Shown here: positions 39,101-54,100 of the stretch, piece after piece
Layout of the letters: every line of letters begins with the position of its first letter
How positions within the stretch are numbered: the first letter of the stretch is position 1
Notes under the pieces: generated by a model
Databases searched by the model: none
Seen by the model: the letters and a program-made list of their open reading frames with translations, nothing else
What the model was told of the DNA's origin: nothing
Translations under genes and position numbers: made by a program
Source of the DNA: Macropodus opercularis
Taxonomy: Eukaryota; Chordata; Actinopteri; Anabantiformes; Osphronemidae
Length of the DNA: 64,000 nucleotides
NCBI GenBank assembly: GCA_030770545.1
Contig: CM061100.1
Location: 5,711,501 to 5,775,500 of the forward strand
Direction: 5' to 3'

Positions 39101-42100
39101 TCCTGCCACTATGGAAAACTGGCCTGACCAGCTATCTCTCCCTATATCTGTCCCCTGGATCTGTTGATGTGACCTTTCTGCACAGAGCTGAAGTGGCAGA
39201 AATGAGAAATGCAGGTGACAAACACCTGAGATCGGATGCCATGAGACTTTGGCCCCAGTTGTTTGGATCGCCATAGTCTTTGTTCCGTGAATGCGCGACT
39301 GTTCTTAGATTTCCATGTCAGATTATGGTTTACAGAAAATGTACCCTTTTAGCTAAATGTTAATATAATAAATACAGTAACTAAAATAAATAACCCCGAG
39401 TTATTTTACTTTGGCGAGTGCAGAGCTTCCCAGAATCCAGCGTTAGATCTCAGCCAAACTCTGACTTTGGTCTGGCCTTGACAAAAAACCATAACATTCT
39501 GAGTAACTCACCCTGACGGCATGACTTAATTAACCAACATGATTTTAAAAGGACTGTTGGTCTGGTAATGAAGTGAAGTCAAGGGCAACTGTTTCCACTG
39601 TGAGCCCTTCACTGACAGGGCAGGTGACAAAACCCCTTTCCATGTGCAAACTGATGACTTATTCATGTAAACACAGGTGGCACTTGCTACACCTTCCCCC
39701 ACGGCCCCCTCCCTTCTCGCGCTGTGTTTTTCTAACAACCTACTGTTTGAGGCAGGTCAACACTGCTCGGTATGCCAAGACCCTGCCCTCGAGCAAACAC
39801 CCCACGTAAAGCATCACCACTAGAAGGCAGTTCACAGCACCCCCTCTGTGGCTCCCCACGCTTACTCCGAGCGCCTCACCTCCGCAGTAACGGTGTGGTG
39901 GCGCTCCGACGCAAAACAAGCACAGATTGAACCCAGTCTTTCTTGGTTATGTCTTTTTAAATATGTCCAAATTAGTATTTTCCTTCTTATTTGTTGTTGT
40001 TGCACTTCATCATGGGTTGAGTAACAAAGCATTACACAGAAGTTCACAACATACAGTTATTAACATCCAATGTCACCAACGCAAGCACTGCAACACTTCC
40101 AGTAATCCAACAGTACAAACGGACCCTCGCGTCGGCCTTTGTTTGGCCTCGGGTCATACCTCAGAAACACGACTTCGAAAATAAACTTTAATGGCTAATA
40201 CATCAGATGAATTCAATGAGACTGAAATAGAAACAGATGTGATTTCCTTTATCGCAGGCTCACTGAAAGTCGAGATCAATCAGGCCGCTCATAATATTGG
40301 GGATATAAAAGAAAAGAAAAGGCAGTCGATGTCAAATACATGATTTACTGCGTGTTTTTAAGACATAACACAGCAATTGACTGTAACAACAAATATATAT
40401 AATATATGTCCACTTTTTCATATATGCGTAAACTAAAACGTGTTTGTTCGTCATTTACGCCTTAACCAACAACCGTCCACTGAATTTGAATCTATTGGCG
40501 AAGTAAAATAATGGTTACACAAACTAACAAGAGACAAAGAAACAGGCAAAGGCAGCGTTGTGATGCTCATTATGCATAATAGTTGCTTTTAAGAGATTTG
40601 CTTTAGAGGGGAAACTGTTACTATTGTGCAAAAAGCCAAGTTAGATGCCTAGTTTTCTAAAAGGAGTAGTTCTCCTCTTCCACGCTTCACTCGTGGTTCC
40701 CCTCATTCTGATTTATTGCAAGCATATAAAAGTTTACCTTTCCAGGTACATGTGTCAAATGTTAGACGTCTCTTTGGAGCAAAACAAACTTTTCGCCTCT
40801 GGAAAACAGGCACAGCAACATTGGAGATGAGTTCAGCTTGTTACCTCACAACTACACATACACACACACACGCACACATATGGTCTTAATTTGCACCAGC
40901 TGGCGAGTCAGACTGGCAGACAACAGCCAACCCCTGGTCTGTAGACACAAACTGGTGTTTGTAAATCACCACTTCAGATAAAAGGAGAGGTAAGTGTCTT
41001 GAGCCAAAGGGGGAAACCAAAGTAGATAACAGTGGGGTGAAAGAGACAGCGCAACTGTCAGACGCTGAAAATATGTCTGTACTGTAAAAACGCTCATTAA
41101 GAGCATGAAGTGAACATAAACTTGGGAAGTGGGAGCAGAGAGTGGTGCTGTTAGTGAAGACAGAGTAATGACGATAATAATGGCTCTAATAGCACAATGC
41201 ACCTCAACTACGGCCTTCTCCTGCTGGAGATGTGATGCCAGAGCGAAGTTACGTCACCTTTCCGCGCGTGTAGAAAGACACGGACTCAAACACGAGCGTG
41301 TGCACATACAGAATGTTACTCTTACCTTGGCTACGTTACTGAAGTTCAAGCCTCCAGATTTTCAGAATACTGTATCTTGGAATCAAATCAATAAACCTCA
41401 CTGACACATAGACACAAACATGGGCCACATGTTCTTGAAAGACTACTGAGGCCCTCAGATGTTTATAGGAGGCCCTGAGAAGGTTCTTCCTGTATTCTAC
41501 AAGACTAGAGGGCAGCCAGGGAGCTGGAGGATGACCTTAGTACAACTCAGGACTTTCCTGACACTCCACAGTCCTTAACACACACCCTGGTAGTAAGGAG
41601 TAAGCAAAATATATTATTTCAATTGTTATATGTTTAAGTGATGCGGCGGATCCATGCAAGTCAGATTCATTTGTATCTACTGTACTGGCAGATGCAACAC
41701 AGCAGCGTGATGCCCAGAAATGTGACTATGTCTCGTTGAGTCGTCTACAGATTTGAAGACTGATCACCAAAAAGGAATCGCATCCGCACACAGACTTGAA
41801 GACGCCCTCATGACAACATAATCTCTCACATACTATGTAGCATGTGGCAGGATGCAAAAACACACTGATAGAGATCATCAGTGAATTGGCTTGTAGACCA
41901 TTTTGTCAACCAACTTTCCCACAATTCCCCTTGTCTACATCAATTTGCAACTCCCCATTTCCCTAAATGATCCCAACCCCATCGCCTTAAATCTTGACAG
42001 TTTGTCCATGGCTTCAACCTTCATTCAGCCTTTCAGTGGTAAACATTACTACAACAACAACAAAATGTCCATTCATTTCGAGTCAAACGGGGTCACGATA

Positions 42101-45100
42101 GGAGCCAAGAATACCTGCCAGGCATCTGGGTATTTTATTGTTTGGTTCTGACACTGTTGTAGGACTCTATGAGGTCAGACAGAGACCTGCTGTGTGCATG
42201 TGCAAATTACCAAAACAATTTCCTAAGAGAATATTTATCCTGTCACAGCACCTCCTGTGATGTGTTTATTTCCATCAACAGGTATTTCTTTTTCTTCTCT
42301 TTCCATCTCTCTCTCTCTCGCTCTTTGTTAAAGGCACATGCTGTATACAAACTTGAAGCCTGAGCAGGGGAAGCAGGACGGAGCATCTGTGAGGCATTTG
42401 TGGAGAGGAAAGGAGAAGGATTGCAAACAGAAAGGGTTTTCTGAGTAGGGTATGAGTTTCCAAGCTCCATCCCATGGTTTACTGGAATGCTGGTGAGCGC
42501 CTTGTGTGTGAGGTAATGTCCTGTCACCCAGCCCCACCCATACCCACTGAAGCTCACCGTCTCATTGGTCTGAAGCTAATGATGGGCGACTTCCATGCCC
42601 TACTGAAATTGGGGCCGTAAAAGTTTGTGAGTGGCTACAATTATGCAGTTTACCTATCCCACTCTCATCAGGGGGGATATGAGTACTGACTGGGTAGCGA
42701 GGAACACAGACCACAGACGTACGTATAGGGACTGGTGAGCATACGATGCCAGCAAGTTGAAAACACATGGGTCTGCGGAGGGTATAAATGTCCCACAGCC
42801 AGTGGCTTCTATGCTCAATAAAACCGAACCAGAAGCCTGTATATTAACAGCCTGAAAATGTTACGGGGGTCATCAGCGCTATGAAGAAATCCTCCCGCCA
42901 CAATGAGGTTTCCACATGGCGGAACCACAATAATAATTGAAACGGGGGGGAAAGTAAAAGGGGCAGAGGACACGCGTCACCCCAGAGGTTTTCGTCTTGA
43001 TGTTACCACTTGCTTATGTCACTGGCACCGTGCCTGACGAGGCCTTTGCGGTTTGAGGGAACGCTGGTCGAGAGACAGCAGCAGAGACGCCGGCCTTCCT
43101 GCGCTGCAGCTACTGTGTGAGATTTTGTTTGCGAGTGTATGTGTGTGTTTAGTGGTCAGCTTGTGCAGTAGTGTATACAAGCCCGCCTGTGTGTGTAAAC
43201 GTGTCTCTACCCTCTGCAGTATGGATGTATCCTCCACTTAAGTAGACAAATGCGTTTTGGGGTGAGTTTTCTTTTTGCTCTCCGTCTCCGTCTCCGTCTC
43301 CTTCCCGTCCGATGCAGGATGTAGTGGAAGCCGCTGTATTTCTTGCAGTGCTTGTTTCACATCTTGACTTCACATATAGGCAGCGTCTTGCAGCAGAGGA
43401 CTAAAGTGTCATCCCTTCTGCCGCTTATGTATAATTAAGGGAAGTGTTCTCCAGGGATGATGGGTTGCGTCAGACATTGCCTGGGCAGCAGCCCTCTCTC
43501 GAGACATCACCTGGCTTGCTGTTTGATCTTAAAGTTCGGTTGTGCGCGCATAACGCAAACTCGTCTGCACGCGTACGTCAAGGCAAACACTCGGCACGTG
43601 CACGCGCACACGGGACCAGTTGCTAGGGCCAGCTCTCCAATCCAGCCCCACGAGAGCAGGTTGAGCTGGCGCACCGTATCCACAGTGTGGTGGTGGGGGA
43701 ACATTATGTTCTGCTCAACACTGACAGCAGTAGTACATTTCAGTCCCCCATGGGCCTGCCCTATAATCCTGCTTGGAGTCAGCACAGTGTGCCTCTGCCT
43801 ATGTTTCTCTGTCTGTGCACCCGAAGGAAGTGTGTGTGGGGGTCTTTTTAATGAGCTGACGCCATATTACAGCATTCACAGGTGAATTGCAGCATTTTGC
43901 AGTGGGCGAACAGCAACGTGTGACACATGACAGCAGCGCAACCGCTAAACCCGGCCAGCGCGTGGAACTGGCAGTCGGACATCTTTGAGATCATTAATAT
44001 GTCACAGCATTTTCAGCTTCATTCATTCTGCGCCGTCCGTGTGGTATTTGGGTTGGATCAGGCTGCTCGTTTAAGGGCATTTTAATGTGGGACGGGCCAG
44101 CATGAGCGGTTTTGGAGAGTTCGCTACTTTGACAATCATCTTCATTCAGTGATGTATTTTCGTTTGAATGCAATAAGACTGTCAGTCAAACTAACTCCCA
44201 GACTCTTTTACCTCCAGTTACCACGAGCTCAACCTCATTGGTTCTGTCTTCTGTCATGCGTGTTCCTGTCAACGTTGTTTCATTTGAGCCATTATATGGT
44301 GAATGTTAATATTTCATTGCCTCCTCTGTCTCTGCATTGAGATACACAGGTCTACAAATCCGGGCCAGGACTTACACTCTACCTCCCAAAACCTGTTTGC
44401 GTTATCCTTACCAAGATGTAGTACACGTTTACAATGTGTAACCTGCCGACCACTAGCTGTTGTGTACTCAGTGTCACTACGTATTTATGGCTCTATGCAC
44501 CATTTATTCTTATGTTGCTGAACCCTCCCTCAGCTGGGCTTTAAAGGTGAAAGCACTCACCCATCCTTCTCCTTGGCTTTGCTCTGGTGCATGAAGTTCA
44601 GCTCTCATGTAGTAAAGCTGAATTCTGAGTTAACAGAGTGTCGCTCTGTATGTGCGTTTGTGTGCTTTGAAGTATCTACCACACACATGCTTAAGAGTAG
44701 ATAGCACTTGAGATTTCATGCAGATATGTGAGCTCTCTTTCTCGTCAAGTGCCTTCTTGTGCTGTTGTTGCTTTCTTGCATCCGCAAAGATTCCTATCAG
44801 TCCTGCCCGCCTCTCTCTCTATCTCTATCACACACACACACACACACACACGCAATCAACACTGTCTTTAGGCATCAAACGGGACATATTTACCATATTA
44901 GAAGTAATTGTTGTACTATCCACTGCCCCTACCTCCAACACACTCGTTCAGGTCTAAAAACAGCCACACACACACTTTTGCGTTGTTCTGTATCAGAGGA
45001 GCACATCGCTAGCCCAAGTCTACCAAAGACCTGTGAGCCATGAACACAGAAACATGATTTAATTAAACCACAAAGTGAGCTATTAACAAGGTAGAACAAT

Positions 45101-48100
45101 GTGCTGTTGATTTCAGATAAAACTATGGTAACTACAACCAGCAGTCGCTCCCGTGAATAGAACATTAGGTAGAACAGCTTCAGATTTTCTCTTAGGCTAT
45201 TATGTGTTTCAGCATTTAACACAGACAGTAAAAGTTGATGCTGTAACAACGCTCCCAAATAAAACAGCGCAGGTTGTTTGTAACTACACGTCCAGAACAA
45301 CTCTGTGTCTTTTTGTCACCTCGTCAGCGGGACGACATCCTGTGTCACTGCCGACAAAGACCATTACAAATACTTATAGCAGCAATAAAATCATTTTCTG
45401 ATGGTTAAGTGGTTGCATATGGTCAGGTTCAGGCACAAAAACAACTAGTTATGGTTAAGGAAAGATTGTCGTCATGGTTAAAAGAAACCAGAGTTGGCTT
45501 TTGGAAGAAAAGGGGAAGTAAACAACATTCTTCTATGTCAAAGTCCAACAGTACGTTGACCCATCTGTCACCCTTTTGTGGTCTTTGTGGTTCTATAACA
45601 ACCTCGCACTATTTCCTCCTTTGCTCCCAAGAGAAAAGGCTCATAAATAGTATGGCTGGTAAAATATTTGGTTACTTGAACATAAACATATCTCATTTTT
45701 AGGCATTTGCTGAAATGAATGATTTTATTGTTCAGAGAGAACACACTAAAGAGATGCAGAGCTTCGGAGAAACACTGAGGCTGTTCTGGAGGCCAAACAC
45801 CTTGCAAGCAACAATCAAACTACTGGTTTTATCACTTCTTTATCCCAGTTTGTCCTTCTCTCTTTATTTGTCACTGTCAGACAGAAATACACACAGTCCA
45901 GCACTTGAAGGACAATAATGGTACATATTGTGGGATGGATGCTAGCGGTTAACCAGACACAAACTCCAGCAGAGAACCGTGCTGCAGCACTGACATTGTC
46001 CCAGGACTGTGGTTGGCTGAGATCAAAGCGCTACAAACAGGCCAAATCCCCAAAAAGAAACGACGACGGGCTGCGTGTATCTCTATTATTGATCCTGTCA
46101 AGCATACTGATGTCGCAGCACTTATTTGCTCCTGCCTTATTTTAGGTACAATATGAAGGCCGTGGGCGAAAGGCGGATGAGTGGTTGTTACCGCCTTATG
46201 AATGTGACTTCACCCAAGTGCCATTCCAAAAGCAGCTTAGCCTTAAAGTCATTTATGCGTGGTCACTCAGCGGTAGTTTCTTATTCTGCGTCGCAGTCAG
46301 ACAGCATTTATTTAAACGAGTAGGTAGAATCACAGCACAAATACCCTTTACTACAGCTCAGACTCTGCACTGACTTAGTAGCTGTATGAGATCATATTCA
46401 TTTTCTATGTGTATAAATGTGTCTCGTTTGAATTCAGAAACAGGCTTTAAACCCAAGCAGCAGCCTCCATTTCTCAATCATCATGCCATTTTTATATTGA
46501 GAACAGCCTCCTCGAAACCGTCTCTGTCAAGATTAATATACGAGTTTGCATCAGCAAAGCCACAGATAACACTGCTAACACGTATTATAGTACAATGAGT
46601 ACGAGGAGCTATACAGGCCTCGTTCTTGGAATTTGGACGTGTTGCATGTTATTACAGCTAATGTCTATAGGTTTTTTACATTCCTTTCAATCAACAAATT
46701 GTCAAAGTCGACCAAAAATCAACCAGCTCTGTAAACAATCTCAGTCAAACTGAGAAAACAAGAATGAGGGGAATTCGATCCAGATGCCTGGAGAATGATT
46801 TACTTGGCACTCTATGGCAGATTCCCGATTGCCATCAAGAGCGATTGTCAGCAGAAACAGCAATTACAATACCAGGTGGCCAGACATCAATGAAAATACG
46901 TAATATCTTCAAAAACTCTTTAGCGGCCACTGTGGTGTTTCCAAAGTGGTCACATCTAAACTGGATCCATGAATAAAGTCGAGCCTACTGTCTGGTCCTC
47001 ATCACCAGAACCAAACCCTACAAGTTTCATGTGCAGCAGGAGCCTCCAGCTCTCCAGGACTGTCGTTGCCACACGCATGCAGTTGCACAACACTGCCTGA
47101 AAGAGATTCTGAACTTGGTTATTTGACACCAAGTTATGTTCTCGTTGTTTTCCAAAGAACTACAATAAGCAAACAAGTGTAAACAACTGTGAGAACAGAC
47201 ACACAATCGTTAGTGTGTGCATATGCTCCAAGGACACAGCGTGATCACAGTCGATTTGGAGTTGAAGATGCATTATGAGTTATGCTCCTGGTGGCAAAAA
47301 ATTTAATGGCCTGATTACATCAACTTGCACCGTGTGATGTATAGTATACGTTACGGAGCAATGCAGCAACAAGCTTTGTGCGCTTGCATATTGTCCACAC
47401 ATGCAGTTGTGTGAACATAGACTGTAGGCTAAACAAGATGATCTCATCACATGTGACTGTCTGGAAACAACGTGGCCTTCACACCAGAAGCCCTTCATGC
47501 TTTTATGGACTTGAACATCTGCAACGATGGAGGTCAGAACGCGTTCATGTGATTTGCTCAGGCAGAAACTCAAATGCATTCAGTGATATGGATTAATGTG
47601 CTACCTCTGTTTGCTTACATCCTTGCCAAGTGTTCTTGAGCAAGGCACCCGACCGCATTTGTTCCACTATAACTCTTGTGCTGGCCTTGTAAAATGCAGC
47701 GTCAGCAAAGGGGGGGAAGCTCCAGTTCAGCAGGTATCCTAAAAGCTGAACTAACTGGATAAAAGCACTGCGAAATGAGATGACTTACCTTTGACTGTGC
47801 ATATTAGCGACAAGGGATTAAATGGGACAGAGCCTAATTGCGTCCAAGGCTTTGTCTCACCCTCAGTGTTTTGGGGAATCAGACTTTCCTGTGCTGCGAA
47901 AGCAACAGATCAATACCTGCATCAGGCTTAGGTGGAATCAATGGCTTCTTCCCCCGTCTTCAATAAGCAATACTCTAATGAGCGCAGCAAGCGTCTGCAC
48001 CCACGTAGGGAGATCTCCAACTATGTCAGAAATGGCTGAATGCTGACATTTGAATCATAGAGAAGTGGGATATCTTTTAACCTTCACATCAGATCGCATG

Positions 48101-51100
48101 AGCTGTGCGTGGCCTTACCTTAGTAACTGCAGGGTATCCAGCAGCCACCTCCCCGGAGCAGTAGGGTTTCTCTTCATGGGACACATCCACTGTGGAGGCC
48201 CATTGGTCCAGATAGCCACTGGGGGTGTAGAGGCCACAGTCTCTCACACCAGTCTCCCGTTCAAAGTCCTCACACACCCCATCACCGTCGTAGTAGTAGC
48301 ACATGCTCGGCTCCTCTGTAGGTGAAAAGACAACTCGTCAGACTCGACATCACTCTGCTCTGCCCTTGTCCAGCTGCAAGAGCTCATCGCACAGATATAA
48401 CTTCATTTCTGTATTATGTTATATTTTTGTATGTTTTGTACGGTCAAGACAGAGAAGGTCAGATAAAGATATGGTGAGGGGCAAAAGGTTTATGACTATA
48501 GAGATGTGAGAATGAAAAGAAACCAGACGGAAGAATAAGAAGAGAGGGCAATAAAATGAGAGCAGCTGGGCCAAACACAGAAAGGGGAGAGAGCTGAAGA
48601 GGGACCAGACAGTCAAGTCAAGAGGTACAGGAAGATACAGCTGTAATTTTTCCAGACATCCCACCCGGAGTTAAGGTCTGGAACTGGAAGCTTGGAGGAG
48701 AGGTGAGCAGAACAGCGAGGTTGCCTGGGCCTCATAGCTCTCAGCTCTCAGCTAAAGCAGTGTCAGCCGTTGGGGTTCCAGTTAGGGGGAAAGGCGGCAT
48801 TCTGTGCCAAGTTGGCCGGGGCCTCCTCGACGAAATTCCAGCCCTCCCCAGCTCAGCCAAAAACTCAAGTTAGTTCTGTGCTCTGGCGATGGTGAAACGA
48901 GGGGCTACTGAAGGGGCATACGGAATACGCTCCCGCCACTCACTCAGCGGGAACAGAGGCAAGGAGGGAGTTCGACTGAGACAAGAGGAAGCACAAATAG
49001 TGGATTGTGAAAACCGTAAGAGGTAGTTTGAGCCTACGAGAGAAAATGAGGGAACGGATATAGAAAGCGAAAGTTAACACGGAACATAAACGGGAAAAGA
49101 ACAAGTAGATGATGAGAAAAGGTGGAAAGGCGAGCGAGTGCAAGAGCAAAAAGAGTCGTACAGTTGGAAAAAGAGAGACAGAAAAATGGCACCAAGGCTG
49201 ATAAAACAAACTATACTTGTTTTGTTTGTTTAGTTGTCTTCACGCAGGACCTCAGTTACAGTTGACATTTCAAAGTGCTGGAAAGATTGAAAGTCAACCT
49301 TCTAACTATCGCTTTAGCGAAGAAAATCAGATTACATTTACTTTGCGCTTCATGTCAGCACCTGTGTTTACTGTGGCTTGAGACATAGCCAGAGGAACAG
49401 TAGAGCCAGGTGGGGCCATGTGAAAGGAAACGTGTCAATTTCACCTATTTCCAGATATAATTCGGCTCAATCGTGTGAATACCCTATTACAGTTCATCCA
49501 AATTGTAGAACCTTGGCCCTGCTGTGTACTCGGTGTCGACTCTCCATCCAACTCTCTCTTTCACTATCCAGCCCGCTGACAAGCCGGCACTCTCTCACAC
49601 ATACAGACAGATGGACAGAAGGTCCCGTCATTATAGTGTCAGATTTCGGTGCAAAACTACAGCTATGTCAGAAAGTGTCAGACACACACAGACATGAGTA
49701 CGTTTGCACACATTTCGGAGCAAAGCAGCACAGTCGACGCAGTTGTGCAGAAATCTGAGAGGAATTAAGCAGCCACTTCACACAGGCTCACGCGTGTGTA
49801 TGTATACGCACAACCAGACATATATGCTATTACATAACACGTAACATGCACCAGAAAGTCACAACACAGTGTAAGGAAGCTTCTCACACCCGACGCCCTG
49901 AGCAGTTCTGAAGGCTAGAATGAAGGTCTAACTCCAGCTACAGGTTACAGCTGCGTCATCTTAAGACCCATCACAATTTCTACTATCGCTCTGTGTGTGT
50001 GGCGTGTGAGTGCAACAAAGACATGACTGTGTTTTATCTGCTTGCTTGTCGATATTTGTGGCTTCGGTGAAGCTCGGATCCCATTTTATGCAGTAAACCG
50101 GGAAAATGCAGACACTGCCATTCCTGTTTCCCAGGAAAGTAAGTGTGGGGGTCATCAGAAACCCTGCGGTGTCATGTTCGAACTGATAAACGCTGCATGT
50201 AACACATGCAACTAATATAACCAACAACACGCACATATTACTGGTTGTCTGGAATGTTTGGAAGCGCATCAGATGACTCTGATGAAACAGCTGACCAGTT
50301 GTGCTGGATGCGTGCATTATTTAATGATTCACATAAAATGCTGCATGTAATAAATCCACTCTGATACTAACGCCAATAAAATAAATGTGCACAAGAACAA
50401 CTTGAGTAACAGAGCACTTCAACTAAACTAACTAGAAATTCAGACTAGGACTGTTTTAACCCAAAGGACGACTTACCAACGCAGTTGAAGAAGGATTCTT
50501 TCTTGCACTGACTGGAGCAGCCATCACCGTTCATAGAATTCATATCATCGCATTCCTCTCCTTTGGAACTAAGATAGCAGAGGGCAGCGCTTAAAGAACA
50601 TTCTCTCACACACGAAATTATTAAAATGTGGTTCAATGCTTGACTGCAAACTTCAATCCGGTTACCTTTGGATGCGTCCGTCCCCGCAATAGGGTGACCC
50701 CAGTTCATGCAGCAACGGTGGAGAGGGCTCACTCTCGCCCCGGCCAGAGATAGTTTGGACTTGGTAGGTGTATCTGACATGTGGAACTACGTCCCTGAAC
50801 AGAGAAGTGAAGATTATTGTCAAATGACCTTGGGCCACATAAAGAATCAGCTGATGAGAAGCATACATGTACAAAAAAGCCACTTGGACCAGGCGTGTGG
50901 AAAGACGCTCTCTGTTCTATCTGCTCTGCTAGCGAATGTGTGATGTGGCCCTTTATTCAGTATCTAAACCAGCCAACACAAATAAAAACATCTGTCTCAG
51001 CACACACTTCGAGGCATCTACCAATCCGGTCACACGCTGATATGGCCGTGTTTGCCCACTTTGGATCCAGTTGTGTTTCATTTCCTTATCACTGTGGTTC

Positions 51101-54100
51101 AAGGAGGCACCGTGATGTGTACAAACCGGACGGCGACGACTAGAGGACTACTCACATGGTCATGGTCATGGTTTCTCATTCATGGTTTGCTTCGTTTGGT
51201 CTTGTTCAAGATTTTGACCCGTCTTGTGTGAGCGTATGTAAAACATTTTAAAACTAAAGACCAAGCTTTTCTTTTTTTCTTATTTTAGACAAACATTTGC
51301 TGATTAACGATTTTCAAGTTCTATGATTAATGATTAATGACTTACATGCTATGGGATTATATATATCTACACACACTGTACCGGGAGGCTTCACCTCAGA
51401 TTACATGCCGCTTCACTAAAATTGCACCCACTCACTGCAAAAAAGGAAAACAAGTCTGCATGTGTTTCACTTTTAGCTTTAATTGTAGCCTCACACCACA
51501 AAGACATAAAGAATAACAACTCGCGACGGCCGCTTTTTGCCTGAAAAGTGGATTCTGTCGGGCTTGGGCCTGCTTCAGGCTTGCGGTCGAGCGGTACCAG
51601 AGTAAAATTGAGGCAGGACATGGGGCAATGCGGCTTCTGTTTTAAAAAAAGCCACTGTGCGCTCCATTCAAAATCCGCCTGCTCCGCTCACATGCTCTGC
51701 TTCCCACCGCCGCCGTGTAATCTGCACTAGGACTGCAAAGCAAAAGCACTGGCCACATACACTGCTACAGGAATCAGACCAAAAATGATCCTTGCAGTGA
51801 GGTGAATGGGAAGCAATGAAGCCACAACCTGACGAGCTCATAGTCAACTGGGACTTTCATTCTAATAGGGTCAGTTTGTGGTCAAGCAGCATACAAGCTC
51901 TAAACGACAGGAACAAACGTGTGTTTCTGTAAAAAAATAAAAGAATTCGATGGAAGAAACGTTCTTCGTCTTTTGCTGGTCATTTTATCTCCATTTCTCC
52001 CTCATTTAGTCATCACATTCCGACAGATGAAAGTACGTAAAGTGCCGCCAATGAACCTGGAGATTAGGTAACGAAATGAAATTTGCTAGCTGCCATATTT
52101 GTGACCAGGATGGGATATTTGTGTTGGCTTCAGTACAGTCAACACAGAATGTTTGACTTGACTGACTCTCTTCTTAACGCCACAGTATGTTCTGATCTGC
52201 ACTGTTGGTTAATACTGGTGCAACTCCAGGCTACGCACAAACACGCCCCCTCTAACTGAATTTAGTCTTGGAAATGTCAAGCTGTGGGAGACTTTATCTC
52301 AGAGTGGAGCCAACGTAGAGAAGAAGAGAGAGAAACACATATATACAGATAAGTAATGTCCCATCCATAAGGATGAGAGTCACTGAGCAGCAAAGGTGAA
52401 AGTAGTGTGATACTGGTGTCTCACCCCAGAACGTCTCAGGAAGGAAGTGGATGATTGGCTGTGCTTCCGCAGTCAACGCTTGTTTTTTTTTATAAGTCTA
52501 TCTGCACTAAACCAGTCGATAGCTGCCCACTGCAAACACAATCTTCAACCAGACCCCACAACATTTCTCCCCCTAAAACATCACAGCTCAAATACTTCAC
52601 TGTTGAGGTCATTAGGGCATTCAGGTGATTTCTCATTGTACAGATAACACCTCAGTCACAGAGCAAACGCAAAGCTCAGCATTACCACCAAACCAACCTA
52701 ATGACTGTGAGAAAAATACTATAAACAAATCTTTACCTGACTGTAGACCTATCCCTGTAATCTCTCCACATCCTGTGCTGAACTGAGAACTAAGCAGCAC
52801 ATGTTACTTGGGTGTCATAACGCACCTTTGGCTCCACAGGGTCAATAGTGCTATTCCGCAAAAAGTGATAACAAGTGTTCAAAAGAGGCTTGCAACCTGT
52901 TCCTGATTAGGTGCAGGTTCAATTCCTCCTGACCTCACTGCTAATAATCATGTTGTGTTAGGCTACGCGGTCATAAGCAGCGTGGACTGAAACCAAGTGT
53001 CAGATTTCTATTCATTTTCATCAAGACTCGTTTGGTTTCTCTACGCTCAATGTCAGACAAGTCATCGTGATGCCTCTCAAAGGTGTTTTGATAGAGCCAG
53101 GTGATTACACACAGAAGCATGTGCAAACGTACGAGCCTGCTACTGAGGGTGTTGGTGTGCGTCTTGAGCTGCGTGTGTCCGTCTTAGGTGGTGTGTGCAT
53201 TAGGCCTATGTGTGAGCATGCATATGGATGTGTTTCCGTTCTGTAGCTGCTTGTTATTCTTGGCTAAGAGATCCCAGATGAGAAAAACAGATACATTTAA
53301 GGAAGTTGAGAAAAAAAAATCTTAGATTGAGCCTGCAAGAACAACAAACAGCGCAATACCCCCTTTGTCAGTGTGGCAGCTGAAATGCATTTGAGGTTTC
53401 ACTGTTATTAATTTAATACCTAAGGTCAAACAAACTAATGCTACATGTTTAAATGTACTTTAAAAGAGAGAGTGAGTCATTTCAACAAGTGCAGGCATTT
53501 AGAAAATTTAGGAAAAGACAGTGATCACCAGTCCAGCCTCTGACAAGCTTTTTTTTAAATAATGTTAAGTGTTAAATAACCCTGAATATTTATTGTACCA
53601 TCATATTTTAGATGTAGCCGCATTTAGCTTCTACAGACTCTAGAGTTGCTGTGTCACATTTCTTTCTTCTTGCTTAATGTGCTTTGGACCAAAAGTAAGA
53701 GGAGGGGGGAGGGTGGCCACAGAGTAAATAGACCTATTAGAGCAACTATTGTACAAATCTATATTATGGCCAGAAACTCTCAGTTTAGTCAGGGGAAAAG
53801 ACACTTGGTCATTGCTTTAGGAAATTAGTCAAGCAACCCAAAACCTTCACATGAGCTTCTGATCATCGGGTCTTTGTTAGACAGGCTGAACAGACGGTTG
53901 CTGAATGTGTCGCTCACACTGTGAGACATGGAGGAGGAGCTGTGATGGTGTGGGGCTCCGTTACTGGTGACACTGTTGGTGAGGGCACGCTTGACCAGCA
54001 CGGCCATCGCGTTGCTTCACAGACGTGCCATCCATCTGGATTTAGTGAGACCATCGTTTGTTTTCCAACAGGACAATGAGCCCAAACACATCTCTAGGTT

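Larger units (their letters stand above)
37885..48118 (-). other. Largest pappa intron in window, 10.2 kb
   Basis: Contents: a spliceable-looking 176-nt open segment (39012-39187), a CT-rich stretch (about 42290-42325), a hexamer repeat (43279-43301), (CA)11 (44829-44850), and two fish-repeat fragments (45400-45500 and 47620-47790). The flanking coding exons join in frame without any extra exon. Confidence 0.85.

Noticed and set aside
52905..52945. tRNA B-box-like word (ggttcaattcc), possible tRNA or SINE
   Set aside because: No matching A-box or cloverleaf stems were found upstream, so neither a tRNA gene nor a SINE head is supported.
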